A stretch of DNA of 64,000 bases from Pseudomonas sp. Fl4BN1 (GCF_009908285.1 NZ_JAAARM010000024.1:41162-105161), one strand, 5' to 3'; positions 44,092 to 52,784 are shown, numbered from the stretch's first letter. Notes: generated by a model from the sequence alone, not told the origin. Numbers and translations: made by a program.

Positions 44092-45660
44092 ATGAATGCG
44101 TACTCGCCACCCAATGACCCCGAGGTCGTTGACATCGCCATCATCGGCGCCGGCTTCGCCGGGCTGTGCATGGCGATCAAACTCAAAGAAGCCGGGCTAG
44201 AAGATTTCTTTGTCGCCGAACACGCCGCGTCCCTGGGGGGTACCTGGCGCGACAATCACTACCCCGGCTGCGCCTGCGACGTGCAATCCCACGTTTATTC
44301 CTTCTCCTTCGCGCCCAATCCGAACTGGACCCGGCAGTTCGCCCCCCAGGCGGAAATCCGCGAATACCTGGAAAACTGCGCCAGGGATTTTGCCCTGGGG
44401 CCGTTTCTGCGCTTCAACATGGGCCTGGAACAGGCCGTCTTCGATGCCGTCACCGAGCGCTGGCAACTGCGCTTTGGCAATGGCCGCCAAGTCAGTGCGC
44501 GGGTCTTGGTCTCCGGCATGGGCGGCCTGTCGCGCCCGGCGATTGCCGATATACCCGGGCTCGAATCCTTCACCGGCAAGCGCTTCCACTCCCAGCAGTG
44601 GGACCACCGCTATTCGCTGCAGGGCAAACGAGTGGCGGTGATCGGCACCGGCGCCAGCGCGATCCAGTTCGTGCCAAAAATCGCCCCCCAGGTGGCCCAG
44701 CTCAAACTCTTCCAGCGCACCCCGCCGTGGATCATGCCCAAGCCCGACCGTGAACTCGGCGCGCTGGAGCGCTGGGCCTTCAAGCATCTGCCATTCACTC
44801 AGCGGCTGATGCGTTCGGCGTTGTACTGGACCCTGGAGAGCCGGGTGATCGCCTTCGCCCGCCGCCCACAGCTGATGAAAGTGGTGCAGCGCGTGGCCCT
44901 GCGGCACTTGCGCAAACAGGTGCCCGATCCGCTCCTGCGCCAGCGCCTGACCCCGGACTACACCATTGGCTGCAAACGTATCCTGATTTCCAATGACTAT
45001 TACCCGGCCCTGTCCCGGGGCAACGTGGGGGTGATCAGCGAGGCGATCCAGCGCATCGACGGCGACGCGCTGATCACCGCCGACGGCCACCGGCACAGCG
45101 TGGACTGCATCATCTTCGGCACCGGTTTCCAGGCCACCGACCCGATACCCCGCGGCCTGCTGTTTGGCCGCCAGGGCCAGGACCTGATCGACAGTTGGTC
45201 CAGGGGCGCCCATGCCTACCTTGGCACCTGCGTGGCGGGCTTTCCGAATTTGTTCATGATCGTCGGCCCCAACACCGGCCTTGGGCACAACTCGATGATC
45301 CTGATGATCGAGGCCCAGGTGGACTACATCCTCAAGGCCCTGGAACGGATGCGCCACAGCGCAATAGCCACACTGGAGGTCAAGCCCCAGGTCGAGAGCC
45401 AGTACAACCAGCGCCTGCAACAGCGCCTGGCGACAACCATCTGGTCCACCGGCGGTTGCCGCAGCTGGTACCTGGACCCTCGCAGTGGGCAGAACACCAC
45501 GCTCTGGCCCGGCTCGACCTTGAGCTTCAGGAAGGCTGTGCAGCACTTCCAGCTCGAGGACTACCTGACCACTCACCTGCCCCATCCCGGGCCTGTCGCC
45601 ACACCGGCCACAGTGCGCCCAGTGAATCTGCAAGAGGCCGCCATCGATGAAAAACTTTAA
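44092..45660 (+). CDS. Baeyer-Villiger-type flavin monooxygenase
   Basis: 522 residues. FAD motif IIGAGFAGLCMAIKL (~17-31), then SLGGTWRDNHYPGCACDVQS, the BVMO fingerprint FTGKRFHSQQWD (~160-171, FxGxxxHxxxW), and the NADPH motif VIGTGASAIQ (~184). It should insert oxygen next to a ketone to give an ester. AlmA-type alkane monooxygenases are distant relatives, and a role on long-chain alkanes cannot be excluded. It overlaps the SDR gene by 14 bases. The gene set resembles the mymA operon of mycobacteria. Confidence 0.88.
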   Translation: MNAYSPPNDPEVVDIAIIGAGFAGLCMAIKLKEAGLEDFFVAEHAASLGGTWRDNHYPGCACDVQSHVYSFSFAPNPNWTRQFAPQAEIREYLENCARDFALGPFLRFNMGLEQAVFDAVTERWQLRFGNGRQVSARVLVSGMGGLSRPAIADIPGLESFTGKRFHSQQWDHRYSLQGKRVAVIGTGASAIQFVPKIAPQVAQLKLFQRTPPWIMPKPDRELGALERWAFKHLPFTQRLMRSALYWTLESRVIAFARRPQLMKVVQRVALRHLRKQVPDPLLRQRLTPDYTIGCKRILISNDYYPALSRGNVGVISEAIQRIDGDALITADGHRHSVDCIIFGTGFQATDPIPRGLLFGRQGQDLIDSWSRGAHAYLGTCVAGFPNLFMIVGPNTGLGHNSMILMIEAQVDYILKALERMRHSAIATLEVKPQVESQYNQRLQQRLATTIWSTGGCRSWYLDPRSGQNTTLWPGSTLSFRKAVQHFQLEDYLTTHLPHPGPVATPATVRPVNLQEAAIDEKL

Positions 45661-46546
45661 CGGTAAAGTCGCCGCCATTACCGGCGCCGCCTCCGGCATG
45701 GGCCGCGCTCTGGCCGTGGCCCTGGCCCGCGAGGGCTGCCACTTGGCACTCGCCGACAAGAACCCCCAGGGGTTGGCGCAGACCGCGGCCCAGGCGCGGG
45801 CCGCGACGCTGCTGCCACTGCGCATCAGCAGCCAGGAACTGGACGTCGGCGACCGTGCGGCGATGTTCGCCTGGGCCGCCGCCACTGCCGCCGAGCACGG
45901 ACAGGTCAACCTGGTGTTCAACAACGCCGGGGTGGCCTTGTCGAGCACCATCGAAGGCTCGAGCCTGGCCGACCTGGAGTGGATCGTCGACGTCAATTTC
46001 TGGGGCGTGGTGCACGGCACCCAGGCCTTCCTGCCCTACCTCAAGCAGGCCGGCGAGGGGCATATCGTCAACACGTCCAGCGTCTTCGGACTGTTCGCCC
46101 AACCGGGCATGAGCGGCTACAACGCCACCAAGTTCGCCGTGCGCGGCTTCACCGAGTCCCTGCGCCAGGAGCTGGACCTGCAAGGTCACGGGGTCTCCGC
46201 CACCTGCGTGCACCCGGGAGGCATCCGCACCGAGATCGCCCGTTCCAGCCGCATCTGCGACAGCGTCAAGGGGTTCTTGATCGACAACGAACAGCAAGCC
46301 CGCGACGACTTCGAGAAGCTCTTCATCACCTCCGCCGAAACCGCCGCCAAGGTGATTCTGCGGGGGGTGCGCAAGAACCGGCGGCGGGTGCTGATCGGCC
46401 GTGATGCGCACGTCCTCGACCTACTGGTGCGCCTGCTGCCCAGTGCCTACCAGGCTCTGGTGGTGTGGCTCAGCCGGCGCATGGCGCCGCGGCCGGGCAA
46501 GGTCCCGGCGCCAGTCTACGAGCCCCAGGACGAACGCAGCCGCTAA
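45647..46546 (+). CDS. Short-chain dehydrogenase/reductase
   Basis: 299 residues. NAD(P) motif TGAASGMGRALA, NNAGVA, catalytic serine in VNTSSVFGLFA and YNATK (~158-162). A C-terminal extension of about 50 residues contains a hydrophobic segment (LLPSAYQALVVWLSRRM), which suggests membrane association. It may oxidise a secondary alcohol to the ketone used by the BVMO, or reduce an aldehyde; direction is not visible. Confidence 0.88.
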   Translation: MKNFNGKVAAITGAASGMGRALAVALAREGCHLALADKNPQGLAQTAAQARAATLLPLRISSQELDVGDRAAMFAWAAATAAEHGQVNLVFNNAGVALSSTIEGSSLADLEWIVDVNFWGVVHGTQAFLPYLKQAGEGHIVNTSSVFGLFAQPGMSGYNATKFAVRGFTESLRQELDLQGHGVSATCVHPGGIRTEIARSSRICDSVKGFLIDNEQQARDDFEKLFITSAETAAKVILRGVRKNRRRVLIGRDAHVLDLLVRLLPSAYQALVVWLSRRMAPRPGKVPAPVYEPQDERSR

Positions 46547-46585
46547 GGCCGCGCTCCCCATTTCATGTCTAGAGGAGCGACAGCC

Positions 46586-47425
46586 ATGCTGCCCATCCGC
46601 CGCGACATCCAGGTCGAACTGCCTGCCGAACGCGCCTGCGACTGGCACGAACAAGGCAGTCACGTGAGCCATTTTTTCAACGCCCTGTCCCTGCTGTTCC
46701 CTACCGGCGAACTGTTCTTCATGGACAGCGTGCGCCACTACCGCGAGCAGATTGACGACCCCCAGCTCAAGCGCGAGATCCAGGGTTTCATCGGCCAGGA
46801 AGCCATGCACAGCCGTGAGCACCTGCGCTACAACGACCTGTTGCAAGCGGCCGGGCTGCCGGCCCAGCTGTTGGACCGGCGGTTGCGGATGTTCCTCGAC
46901 TTCCAGAAAAAACACTTCCCACCCGCCTTCAATCTGGCGATCACCGTGGCCCTGGAACACTACACGGCGATTCTTGCCGACCTGCTGCTGCGCGACCCCA
47001 GCCGCTTCGGCGACTCGGTGGCGGGTTACCGACAGATGTGGCTGTGGCACGCCCTGGAGGAAACCGAGCACAAGTCGGTGTCCTACGACGTCTTCAACAG
47101 CGTGCTCAAGCCCGGGCCCAAGCGCTACCTGATCCGCACCGGGAGCATGCTGTTCACCACCCTGACCTTCTGGCTGGTGGTGTTCGATTTTCACCTGCGC
47201 ATGCTGATTGCCGACCGCCGTCGCGGCGGTCATTGGCGCGGCCTGTGGCAAGTGATCAAGTACCTCTACGGCCCCAAGGGCGTGTTCCCGCGAATCGCCC
47301 TGCCCTGGCTGCAGTTCTTCAAGCCGGGCTTTCATCCCTGGGATCACGACAACCGCGAGCAATTGCGCCGCATCGATGGCCTGGTGCAGGACATCGAACG
47401 CACCCGCGCGGCAGCGGCCAAATAA
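46586..47425 (+). CDS. Predicted metal-dependent hydrolase (COG3687 family)
   Basis: 279 residues from the ATG at 46586 with GAGGAG upstream. Helical protein with carboxylate and histidine pairs like a ferritin-type diiron site: FIGQEAMHSREH, ALEHYTAI and WHALEETEHKSVSYDV. A membrane helix (FTTLTFWLVVFDFHLRML) follows. The family is annotated as metal-dependent hydrolase without a firm reaction. Regular occurrence beside BVMO and SDR genes suggests a role with lipid or hydrocarbon substrates; a diiron oxygenase-like activity is possible. Confidence 0.75.
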   Translation: MLPIRRDIQVELPAERACDWHEQGSHVSHFFNALSLLFPTGELFFMDSVRHYREQIDDPQLKREIQGFIGQEAMHSREHLRYNDLLQAAGLPAQLLDRRLRMFLDFQKKHFPPAFNLAITVALEHYTAILADLLLRDPSRFGDSVAGYRQMWLWHALEETEHKSVSYDVFNSVLKPGPKRYLIRTGSMLFTTLTFWLVVFDFHLRMLIADRRRGGHWRGLWQVIKYLYGPKGVFPRIALPWLQFFKPGFHPWDHDNREQLRRIDGLVQDIERTRAAAAK

Positions 47426-47456
47426 GCAGCGACCATTGGCCAACGCTGGCGCCAGC

Positions 47457-48290
47457 TCAGTCCGGCGCCACCTGGCTGCGCACGTAGGCGGCCGGTGGCT
47501 GGCCCACCATGCGCTGGAAGTCCCTGACGAAATGCGCCTGGTCGAAGTAGCCCAGGCGCAGGGCCAGCTCGGCATCCGGCTGGGCCTCGCCGCGTTGCAA
47601 CAGGGCCAGGGCCTCATGCAGGCGGTAACGGGCGATGATCCACTTTGGGCTCACCCCGACGTAATGGGCAAACAGCCGCTGCAACTGACGCGGGCTCACG
47701 CCGGCCAACTGCGCCAGGTCCTGCGCTCGGGTCAGGCGACAGTCCGTCGCGGCCCGGGCCACCAGTTCATTGAGCAGCCACACCCGCTCATCGGCGGCGG
47801 GCAGGCTGGGCATCAGCAAGGCTTCGGCCCGCTCGCACATCACCGCCATCCCCGGCCAGGCGCCAGGGTCGAGCCAGGTATCGGCGGCGGCCCAGACTTC
47901 GCCAGCAGCCACCGAGCGATCACGCAATTGCTCCATGGGGCGCCCCCAGAACGGCTGCAACGCCGCCGCACGAAACTTCACCCCGAACACCCAGCCATGG
48001 CCGGCCAGGGTCTTGCTGAAGCGTTGCCGATGCGGCCCCCAGACCCGCGCCTGGCCTCCCTCGAACACCAGGTGCGCATTGGGATGAGGCAAGGTTTCCT
48101 GGCGTTCGACCAGCGCCCCGGGCAAGGCCCAGCCGACATACCAGAAGTGCTCCACCCAGGGCGCCAGGGCGGGCGGCGGGGCCTGGCGCAAATGCTCGAA
48201 GTGCCGGGCCGACAAGCGCTGGTTGAGCACGCCCCGAGCCGGCCCGGGAGCCGCTGCTGCTGGCGGTCGCGTTTTTCCAATCCGCTGCAT
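47457..48290 (-). CDS. AraC-family regulator with DUF6597-type N-terminus
   Basis: 277 residues from the ATG at 48290. The N-terminal part (LAPWVEHFWYVGW, then HPNAHLVFEGG and FGVKFRAAALQPFWG) is the DUF6597 domain often found before AraC helices. The C-terminus has LAQLAGVSPRQLQRLFAHYV and LGYFDQAHFVRDFQRMVGQ. It is convergent with the COG3687 gene and divergent from the DUF3224 gene 91 bases away, which is its most likely target. Confidence 0.88.
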   Translation of the reverse strand: MQRIGKTRPPAAAAPGPARGVLNQRLSARHFEHLRQAPPPALAPWVEHFWYVGWALPGALVERQETLPHPNAHLVFEGGQARVWGPHRQRFSKTLAGHGWVFGVKFRAAALQPFWGRPMEQLRDRSVAAGEVWAAADTWLDPGAWPGMAVMCERAEALLMPSLPAADERVWLLNELVARAATDCRLTRAQDLAQLAGVSPRQLQRLFAHYVGVSPKWIIARYRLHEALALLQRGEAQPDAELALRLGYFDQAHFVRDFQRMVGQPPAAYVRSQVAPD

Positions 48291-48381
48291 GATGCTTGTG
48301 CTTTCATCCTTGTCCGAAGACCTGGGCCCAACGCCCAACGGTCCGGCGCTTATTATCACCCGCTCAACACTGGAGAACAGC

Positions 48382-48780
48382 ATGCACGCCACCGGACAAT
48401 TCAACGTCGAACTGCCCAACCACCCCGTTGCCCCGGATACCGAAGCCGCGCAACTGGGACGCAAGGCGATTCACAAGACCTTCGAGGGCGACTTGCAGGG
48501 AACCAGCCTCGGCGAAATGCTCAACAGCATCGGCACGGTAGCGGGCTCGGCAGGCTATGTGGCGCTGGAAAGATTCTCAGGCAGCCTGGCCGGTCGCCGC
48601 GGCAGCTTCGTGCTGATGCACTACGGGGTCATGGACCGCGGCCAGTCGACCCTGCACATCCAGGTGCTGCCCGACTCCACCAGCGGCGAACTGCTGGGCC
48701 TCACGGGCCGGATGCAGATCCGTATCCAGGACGGCCAGCACCACTACGCGTTCGACTACAGCCTGCCCGACGCCTGCTAA
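48382..48780 (+). CDS. DUF3224-family protein
   Basis: 132 residues from the ATG at 48382 with GGAG upstream. The pattern IHKTFEGDLQGTSLGEML, GYVALERFSGSLAGRRGSFV and HYAFDYSLPDA fits DUF3224, a small allene-oxide-cyclase-like barrel family without known function. It is followed 35 bases later by a DJ-1-like gene, and both may be controlled by the divergent AraC protein. Confidence 0.75.
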   Translation: MHATGQFNVELPNHPVAPDTEAAQLGRKAIHKTFEGDLQGTSLGEMLNSIGTVAGSAGYVALERFSGSLAGRRGSFVLMHYGVMDRGQSTLHIQVLPDSTSGELLGLTGRMQIRIQDGQHHYAFDYSLPDAC

Positions 48781-48815
48781 TCTGCTGCGCACCCTTTGTG
48801 CTGCGAGCCCGCGCC

Positions 48816-49601
48816 ATGATCCTGATTCTGCTGCCCCACGCCGACTACGATCCCACTGAAAGCAGCCTGCCCTGGCAGGCTGCCAGGGAGGCCGGGTTCG
48901 AGGCGCAATTCGCCACGCCGCTGGGGTTTGTGGCCTACGCCGACTCGCGCCTTGTGAGCCTAGGCTTCGGCCCGCTCAATCCGCTGTTGATGACCCCGGC
49001 CGCCGACCTTGAGCGCTACCACAGCATGACCCGCGACCCGGCGTTTCTCAGCCCCCTGAACTATGCCGAAGTCGATCCGCAGGGCTTCGAGGGTTTGCTG
49101 ATTCCGGGCGGGCATGCCCGGGGCATGCGCAGCCTGCTGGAGTCCGAGGACGCAAGGCGCATCATCATGGCGTTCTTCAAGGCCGATAAACCCGTGGCTG
49201 CGGTGTGTCACGGCCCCCTGGCGCTGGCCCGCTGCATCGACCCCGAAAGCGGGCGTTCGGTACTCTACGGGCGCAAGGTCACCGCCCTGCTCGCCGGCCC
49301 CATGGAGCTGGCGGCCTGGATCGTCACCGCGCCGTGGCTGGGGCGCTACTACCGCACCTACGCCCACAGCGTCGAGCATGAGATCAAGCAGGCACTGGCC
49401 AGCCCGGCGGACTTTCTCTCCGGCCCCTGGCTGCCCCGCCGGGACTCGGCGGCGCATCCCGAGCGCGGCTTTGTGGTGCGGGACCGCAACCTGTTGACCG
49501 CGCGCTGGCCGGGGGACTGCCACCGCTTCGCCAATGAATGGGTAACCCTCTTGCAACAGGCCCGCGAGGCCCATGTTCAGCCGGAGCAGGCCAGCCTCTG
49601 A
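48816..49601 (+). CDS. DJ-1/PfpI-family (type 1 glutamine amidotransferase-like) protein
   Basis: 261 residues from the ATG at 48816. It has GLLIPGGHARGMRSLL and the nucleophile cysteine in VAAVCHGPLALA (~131), the CHGP form seen in Hsp31-like glyoxalase III/chaperone proteins. A DAYGSG-like part is not obvious, and a long loop (LGRYYRTYAHSVEHEIKQ) is inserted. Possible roles are methylglyoxal removal or protein deglycation. The 3' end overlaps the convergent MFS gene by 25 bases. Confidence 0.8.
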   Translation: MILILLPHADYDPTESSLPWQAAREAGFEAQFATPLGFVAYADSRLVSLGFGPLNPLLMTPAADLERYHSMTRDPAFLSPLNYAEVDPQGFEGLLIPGGHARGMRSLLESEDARRIIMAFFKADKPVAAVCHGPLALARCIDPESGRSVLYGRKVTALLAGPMELAAWIVTAPWLGRYYRTYAHSVEHEIKQALASPADFLSGPWLPRRDSAAHPERGFVVRDRNLLTARWPGDCHRFANEWVTLLQQAREAHVQPEQASL

Positions 49602-50779
49602 CCCGGCTTGAAGGCATGGCTGCGTGCGCCCCACACCAATATCAGGCCCGCCAGCGCCAGAGCGGCCATGGCCCAGGGAAAGGACACCGCGCCATAGCGT
49701 TGCAAGAGCAGGCCACCGACCACACCCCCGCAGGCGATTCCCAGGTTGAAGATCGTCACCAACATCGACTGGGCGACGTCCGCGCCCTCCCCGGCCACGT
49801 CCGCCACGGCGGTCTGGAGCAAGGTCGGGGCGCCGCCGAAGGTCAGGCCCCAGGCGCCAATGCCGAGCCACAGCAGCCAGGGCTGACTGGCGCCGATACC
49901 CAACAGCAGGCAGGCCAGAGCAAAGCCGGCGAGGCTGCACAGGGTCAGCCCGCGCAACCAGCGATCGACGCCGAGCCCGGTCAGCCAGATCCCCGCCAGA
50001 GAGGCCAGGCCGAACACCAGCAGAGCTCGATCCAGGGAAGCCGCCTGGCCCAGGGACGCCAGGAACGGCGCGATGTAGGTGTAGAGAATGTTGTGGGCCA
50101 GGATCCACACGAAGATCACCAGCAGCGCCTGGGGCAGGCCCCGGGTGAGAAAGATCCGCGCGATCGGCTGGCGCTGGTGGGCCTGCTGGCCGGGATAGTC
50201 CGGCACCGCAAGGCGCACCCAGAACCACAGCAGCAGGGCCAGCAGCGACAGCCCCCAGAAAATCTCCTGCCAATCCATCTGCGTTCCCAGCCAGGCCCCC
50301 AGGGGTACCCCCAGGCACAGGGCAATCGGCTGGCCGATCCCCACCACTGCCAGGGCCCGGCCTTGCAACTCGGGCACCACCAGACGCCGGGCATAACCGG
50401 CCAGCAAGCCCCAGACCAGCCCGGCGGCCATGCCCGCGGCGAACCGTGCAGCCAGGGTCAACAGATAGTGGGTCGACAAGGCGGTGAGGCTGTTGAACAG
50501 CAACAAGCCGCCGATGGCCAGCAACAGCAAGGGCCGTCGGCGCCAGCTGCGGGTGGCGGCGATCAACGGAATCGCTGCCGCCACCGAGCCCAGGGCATAG
50601 ACACTGATCAACTGCCCGGCCAGGGCCTGACTGATGCCCAGGCCCTGGCTGATCTGCGGCAACAGCCCCGCGGGCAGTGTTTCGGTGACGATGGCGACAA
50701 AGCCGGCCAAGGTGAAGGCCAGCAACTGCCAGATCGGCAGCCGGTTGGAGGCAGCCGGGAAAGACGAAGAACCACTCAT
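49577..50779 (-). CDS. MFS transporter, drug/sugar efflux type (AraJ/YdhP-like)
   Basis: 400 residues, twelve predicted membrane helices. The first part LLAFTLAGFVAIVTETLPAG is typical of the DHA1 arabinose-efflux-permease group, and the loop motif RSWRRRPLLLL follows helix 2. It exports unknown small molecules. The ATG at 50779 was chosen because the upstream frame enters REP sequence. The stop codon lies inside the convergent DJ-1-like gene. Confidence 0.88.
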   Translation of the reverse strand: MSGSSSFPAASNRLPIWQLLAFTLAGFVAIVTETLPAGLLPQISQGLGISQALAGQLISVYALGSVAAAIPLIAATRSWRRRPLLLLAIGGLLLFNSLTALSTHYLLTLAARFAAGMAAGLVWGLLAGYARRLVVPELQGRALAVVGIGQPIALCLGVPLGAWLGTQMDWQEIFWGLSLLALLLWFWVRLAVPDYPGQQAHQRQPIARIFLTRGLPQALLVIFVWILAHNILYTYIAPFLASLGQAASLDRALLVFGLASLAGIWLTGLGVDRWLRGLTLCSLAGFALACLLLGIGASQPWLLWLGIGAWGLTFGGAPTLLQTAVADVAGEGADVAQSMLVTIFNLGIACGGVVGGLLLQRYGAVSFPWAMAALALAGLILVWGARSHAFKPGQRLACSG

Positions 50780-50814
50780 GAACAAATACTCACACAAGAA
50801 AAAAATCCCCCCGT

Positions 50815-51066
50815 GTAGGAGCCGGCTTGCCGGCGAAGAGGCCCTCGAGCCTTGCATCGCCCTCGAAGAAGTCCGCAAGACATGCAGCGCCTGGACGGCA
50901 GCCTTCGCTGGCAAGCCAGCTCCTACAGCAGTCAGATACACCGTGCAGGCCCCTGTAGGAGCCGGCTTGCCGGCGAAGAGGCCCTCGAGCCTTGCATCGC
51001 TCTCGAAGAAGTCCGCAAGACATGCAGCGCCTGGGCCGACGCCTTCGCTGGCAAGCCAGCTCCTAC
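50815..51066. repeat. Two tandem REPINs (112 bp each)
   Basis: Units at 50815-50926 and 50955-51066 have the same length and nearly the same middle sequence, so one is a copy of the other. Each starts with the GCCGGC form of the REP and ends with the inverted GCCAGC form. They lie between the MFS start and the dehydrogenase stop, ending eight bases before that stop codon. Confidence 0.9.
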
Positions 51067-51073
51067 GGGGCAT

Positions 51074-51934
51074 TCAGCCGAGGTAGGACGCGGCCATGTC
51101 CTTGTCTGCGTGCCCCCGGTCCAGGGCCCGCTGAAAACGCTGGATGCCGGCCTCGGCCAGGTCGACCCGGACCCCGACCTTGTGGGCCGCAGCCACCATC
51201 AACTCGGCATCCTTCAAGGCATTGGCCACGGTAAAGCTCGGGCTGTAGTCGCCACTGAGCATGGCCCGGGTCTTGGCCTGGAAATAACCGCTGTCCAGGG
51301 GGCCGCCACTGACCAGCTCCACCACCAGCGCCGGGTCCACCCCCAATCCCTTGGCCAGGGCCAGGCTTTCCGCCGCTCCGTGAGTCAGGGCCAGTACCCA
51401 GCTGTTGAGCGCCAGTTTCAGGCGGCTGCCCGCCCCCGGCTCTTCACTGACCCAGAGCACGCGCTTGGCGATGGCCTCCAGCAGCGGCTGCAACGATGGC
51501 CGATAGGTACCGGAACCGGCCCCCAGCACCACCAGTTGCCCCTGCTCTGCCGGTTGCCGGGTGCCCAGTACCGGCACGTCATAGAAGACCAGCCCCCGGG
51601 CCTTGGCAAAACCATGCAGCTCATCGATAGCGTCCACGCCGACCGTGGCCATCTGCAGCCAGATGGCGCCGTCTTGCAGCCCCGGCGCGGCCTGTTGCAT
51701 GGCCTGCAGAACGGCGGGCCCATCCTTGTTCAGGGTGATGATCACCTGCGCCCCGCGCACTGCCTCGGCGGCCTGGTCAAACACCTGGATATCCTCCGCC
51801 AACAGCGCCTGGGCCCGCTGTGGCGTGCGGTTCCAGGCGTGCACCGCAAATCCCTTGCGCCGCAGGTTGCGCGCCACCGCCGCGCCCATGATGCCGATGC
51901 CTAATACCGCGATGGTTGCTGGTTGCTGGGTCAT
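51074..51934 (-). CDS. NAD(P)-dependent beta-hydroxyacid dehydrogenase family protein
   Basis: 286 residues: Rossmann motif VLGIGIMGAAVARNL, substrate-binding region VPVLGTRQPAEQGQL, catalytic lysine in LKLALNSWV and a helical C-terminal domain. This is the 3-hydroxyisobutyrate dehydrogenase/GLYR family. AGGAG precedes the ATG. A perfect 16-bp palindrome upstream also occurs before the neighbouring tetR gene, so it is probably repressed by that TetR and released by a reactive aldehyde or similar signal. Confidence 0.85.
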   Translation of the reverse strand: MTQQPATIAVLGIGIMGAAVARNLRRKGFAVHAWNRTPQRAQALLAEDIQVFDQAAEAVRGAQVIITLNKDGPAVLQAMQQAAPGLQDGAIWLQMATVGVDAIDELHGFAKARGLVFYDVPVLGTRQPAEQGQLVVLGAGSGTYRPSLQPLLEAIAKRVLWVSEEPGAGSRLKLALNSWVLALTHGAAESLALAKGLGVDPALVVELVSGGPLDSGYFQAKTRAMLSGDYSPSFTVANALKDAELMVAAAHKVGVRVDLAEAGIQRFQRALDRGHADKDMAASYLG

Positions 51935-51962
51935 CTGTGTGTCTCCTATGTTGAATAGCTTC

Positions 51963-51978
51963 TGGAATGATCATTCCA
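51963..51978. promoter_or_regulatory. TetR operator of the dehydrogenase gene
   Basis: TGGAATGATCATTCCA is a perfect 16-bp palindrome, 29 bases before the dehydrogenase ATG. The same sequence with one change is found at 52700-52715 before the tetR gene. Confidence 0.7.
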
Positions 51979-52005
51979 ATACAAGGCAAAAAAACGCCCA
52001 CTCCG

Positions 52006-52086
52006 ATAGCAACTGACTTGCCAGCGAAGGCCCCCTTGAGCCTGATAGCGCTTTGAGGGCCTCTTCGCCGGCAAGCCGGCTCCTAC
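52006..52086. repeat. Decayed REPIN overlapping the tetR stop codon
   Basis: The right REP half is intact, but the left half (CAACTGACTTGCCAGCG) has lost its GTAGGAG end. The TAG stop codon of the tetR gene lies inside the intact half, so insertion may have trimmed the TetR C-terminus. Confidence 0.75.
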
Positions 52087-52685
52087 GGGAGGGGCTGGGC
52101 TCGGGACAGGCTGGCCAGCGCCACCTCGACCACATCCAGCAAGCGCTGGCGCCGTTCATTGGGCAGGCTGCCCTTGCCCAACACCCGCAGCCCCTGCACG
52201 GTGCACACCACAAAACTGGCCAGGGCCCGGGTATTGCTCTGCGGATCGATCTCGCCCTGCTCCTGACCCTGGCGCAGCACCTGCTCCAGGGCGCTTTCAA
52301 TGCGCTGGAAATTCTGCGCAACGATCTGCGCCACCGCCGGATCCTGCCCGGCCATTTCCAGGGACGCATTGGCTGCCAGGCAACCCAGGCGTTGGCCATC
52401 CTCCAGCTCGTTGTCGACAATGCGCATCAGCAAACGCCGCACCCGCTCCAGCACCGGGGCCGGTGCATTCAGCAGTTCGATATTGGCGCTGGTCATCTGC
52501 TGGTAGCGCTTGAGCGCGCAGGTGTACAGGCCATGCTTGCTGTCGAACGCGTTGTACAGGCTGCTGCGGCTCAGGCCGGTGCCTTGCACCAGGTCCTGAA
52601 TCGAGGTGGCCGCGTAACCGCGCTGCCAAAACACCTGCATGGCCGCATCGGCGATCTGGTCGGGGTCGAACTCCTTGGGACGCAC
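52083..52685 (-). CDS. TetR-family regulator of the dehydrogenase gene
   Basis: 200 residues from a GTG at 52685 with AAAGG eight bases upstream; a longer frame would cover the operator. Helix-turn-helix: AAMQVFWQRGYAATSIQDLV and TGLSRSSLYNAFDSKHGLY, the AcuR/NemR-like subgroup (YAATS, SLYNAFGSK). The C-terminal domain has LGCLAANASLEMAGQDPAV, typical of this subgroup, which often senses electrophiles. Its own promoter has TTGACG and TAGTCT 17 bases apart, with the operator at the transcription start. Confidence 0.88.
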   Translation of the reverse strand: MRPKEFDPDQIADAAMQVFWQRGYAATSIQDLVQGTGLSRSSLYNAFDSKHGLYTCALKRYQQMTSANIELLNAPAPVLERVRRLLMRIVDNELEDGQRLGCLAANASLEMAGQDPAVAQIVAQNFQRIESALEQVLRQGQEQGEIDPQSNTRALASFVVCTVQGLRVLGKGSLPNERRQRLLDVVEVALASLSRAQPLP

Positions 52686-52699
52686 GGCTGTTACCTTTC

Positions 52700-52715
52700 T
52701 GGAATGATCGTTCCA
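52700..52715. promoter_or_regulatory. TetR autoregulatory operator
   Basis: TGGAATGATCGTTCCA differs by one base from the palindrome before the dehydrogenase gene. It lies directly after the -10 box (52717-52722, minus strand) and before the ribosome binding site, where a bound repressor would block initiation. Confidence 0.7.
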
Positions 52716-52743
52716 AAGACTAGAGATCAAGCCGGCAGGCGTC

Positions 52744-52777
52744 AACCGGCCCGGGCAAAAAAAGCTCCGGGCCGGTT
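52744..52777 (-). terminator. Hairpin after sfnR
   Basis: AACCGGCCCGG (52744-52754) and CCGGGCCGGTT (52767-52777) form a perfect 11-bp stem. The 12-base loop contains seven A on the plus strand (seven U in the sfnR transcript). It begins eight bases after the sfnR stop and touches the -35 of the tetR promoter. Confidence 0.5.
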
Positions 52778-52784
52778 CTCGGGC

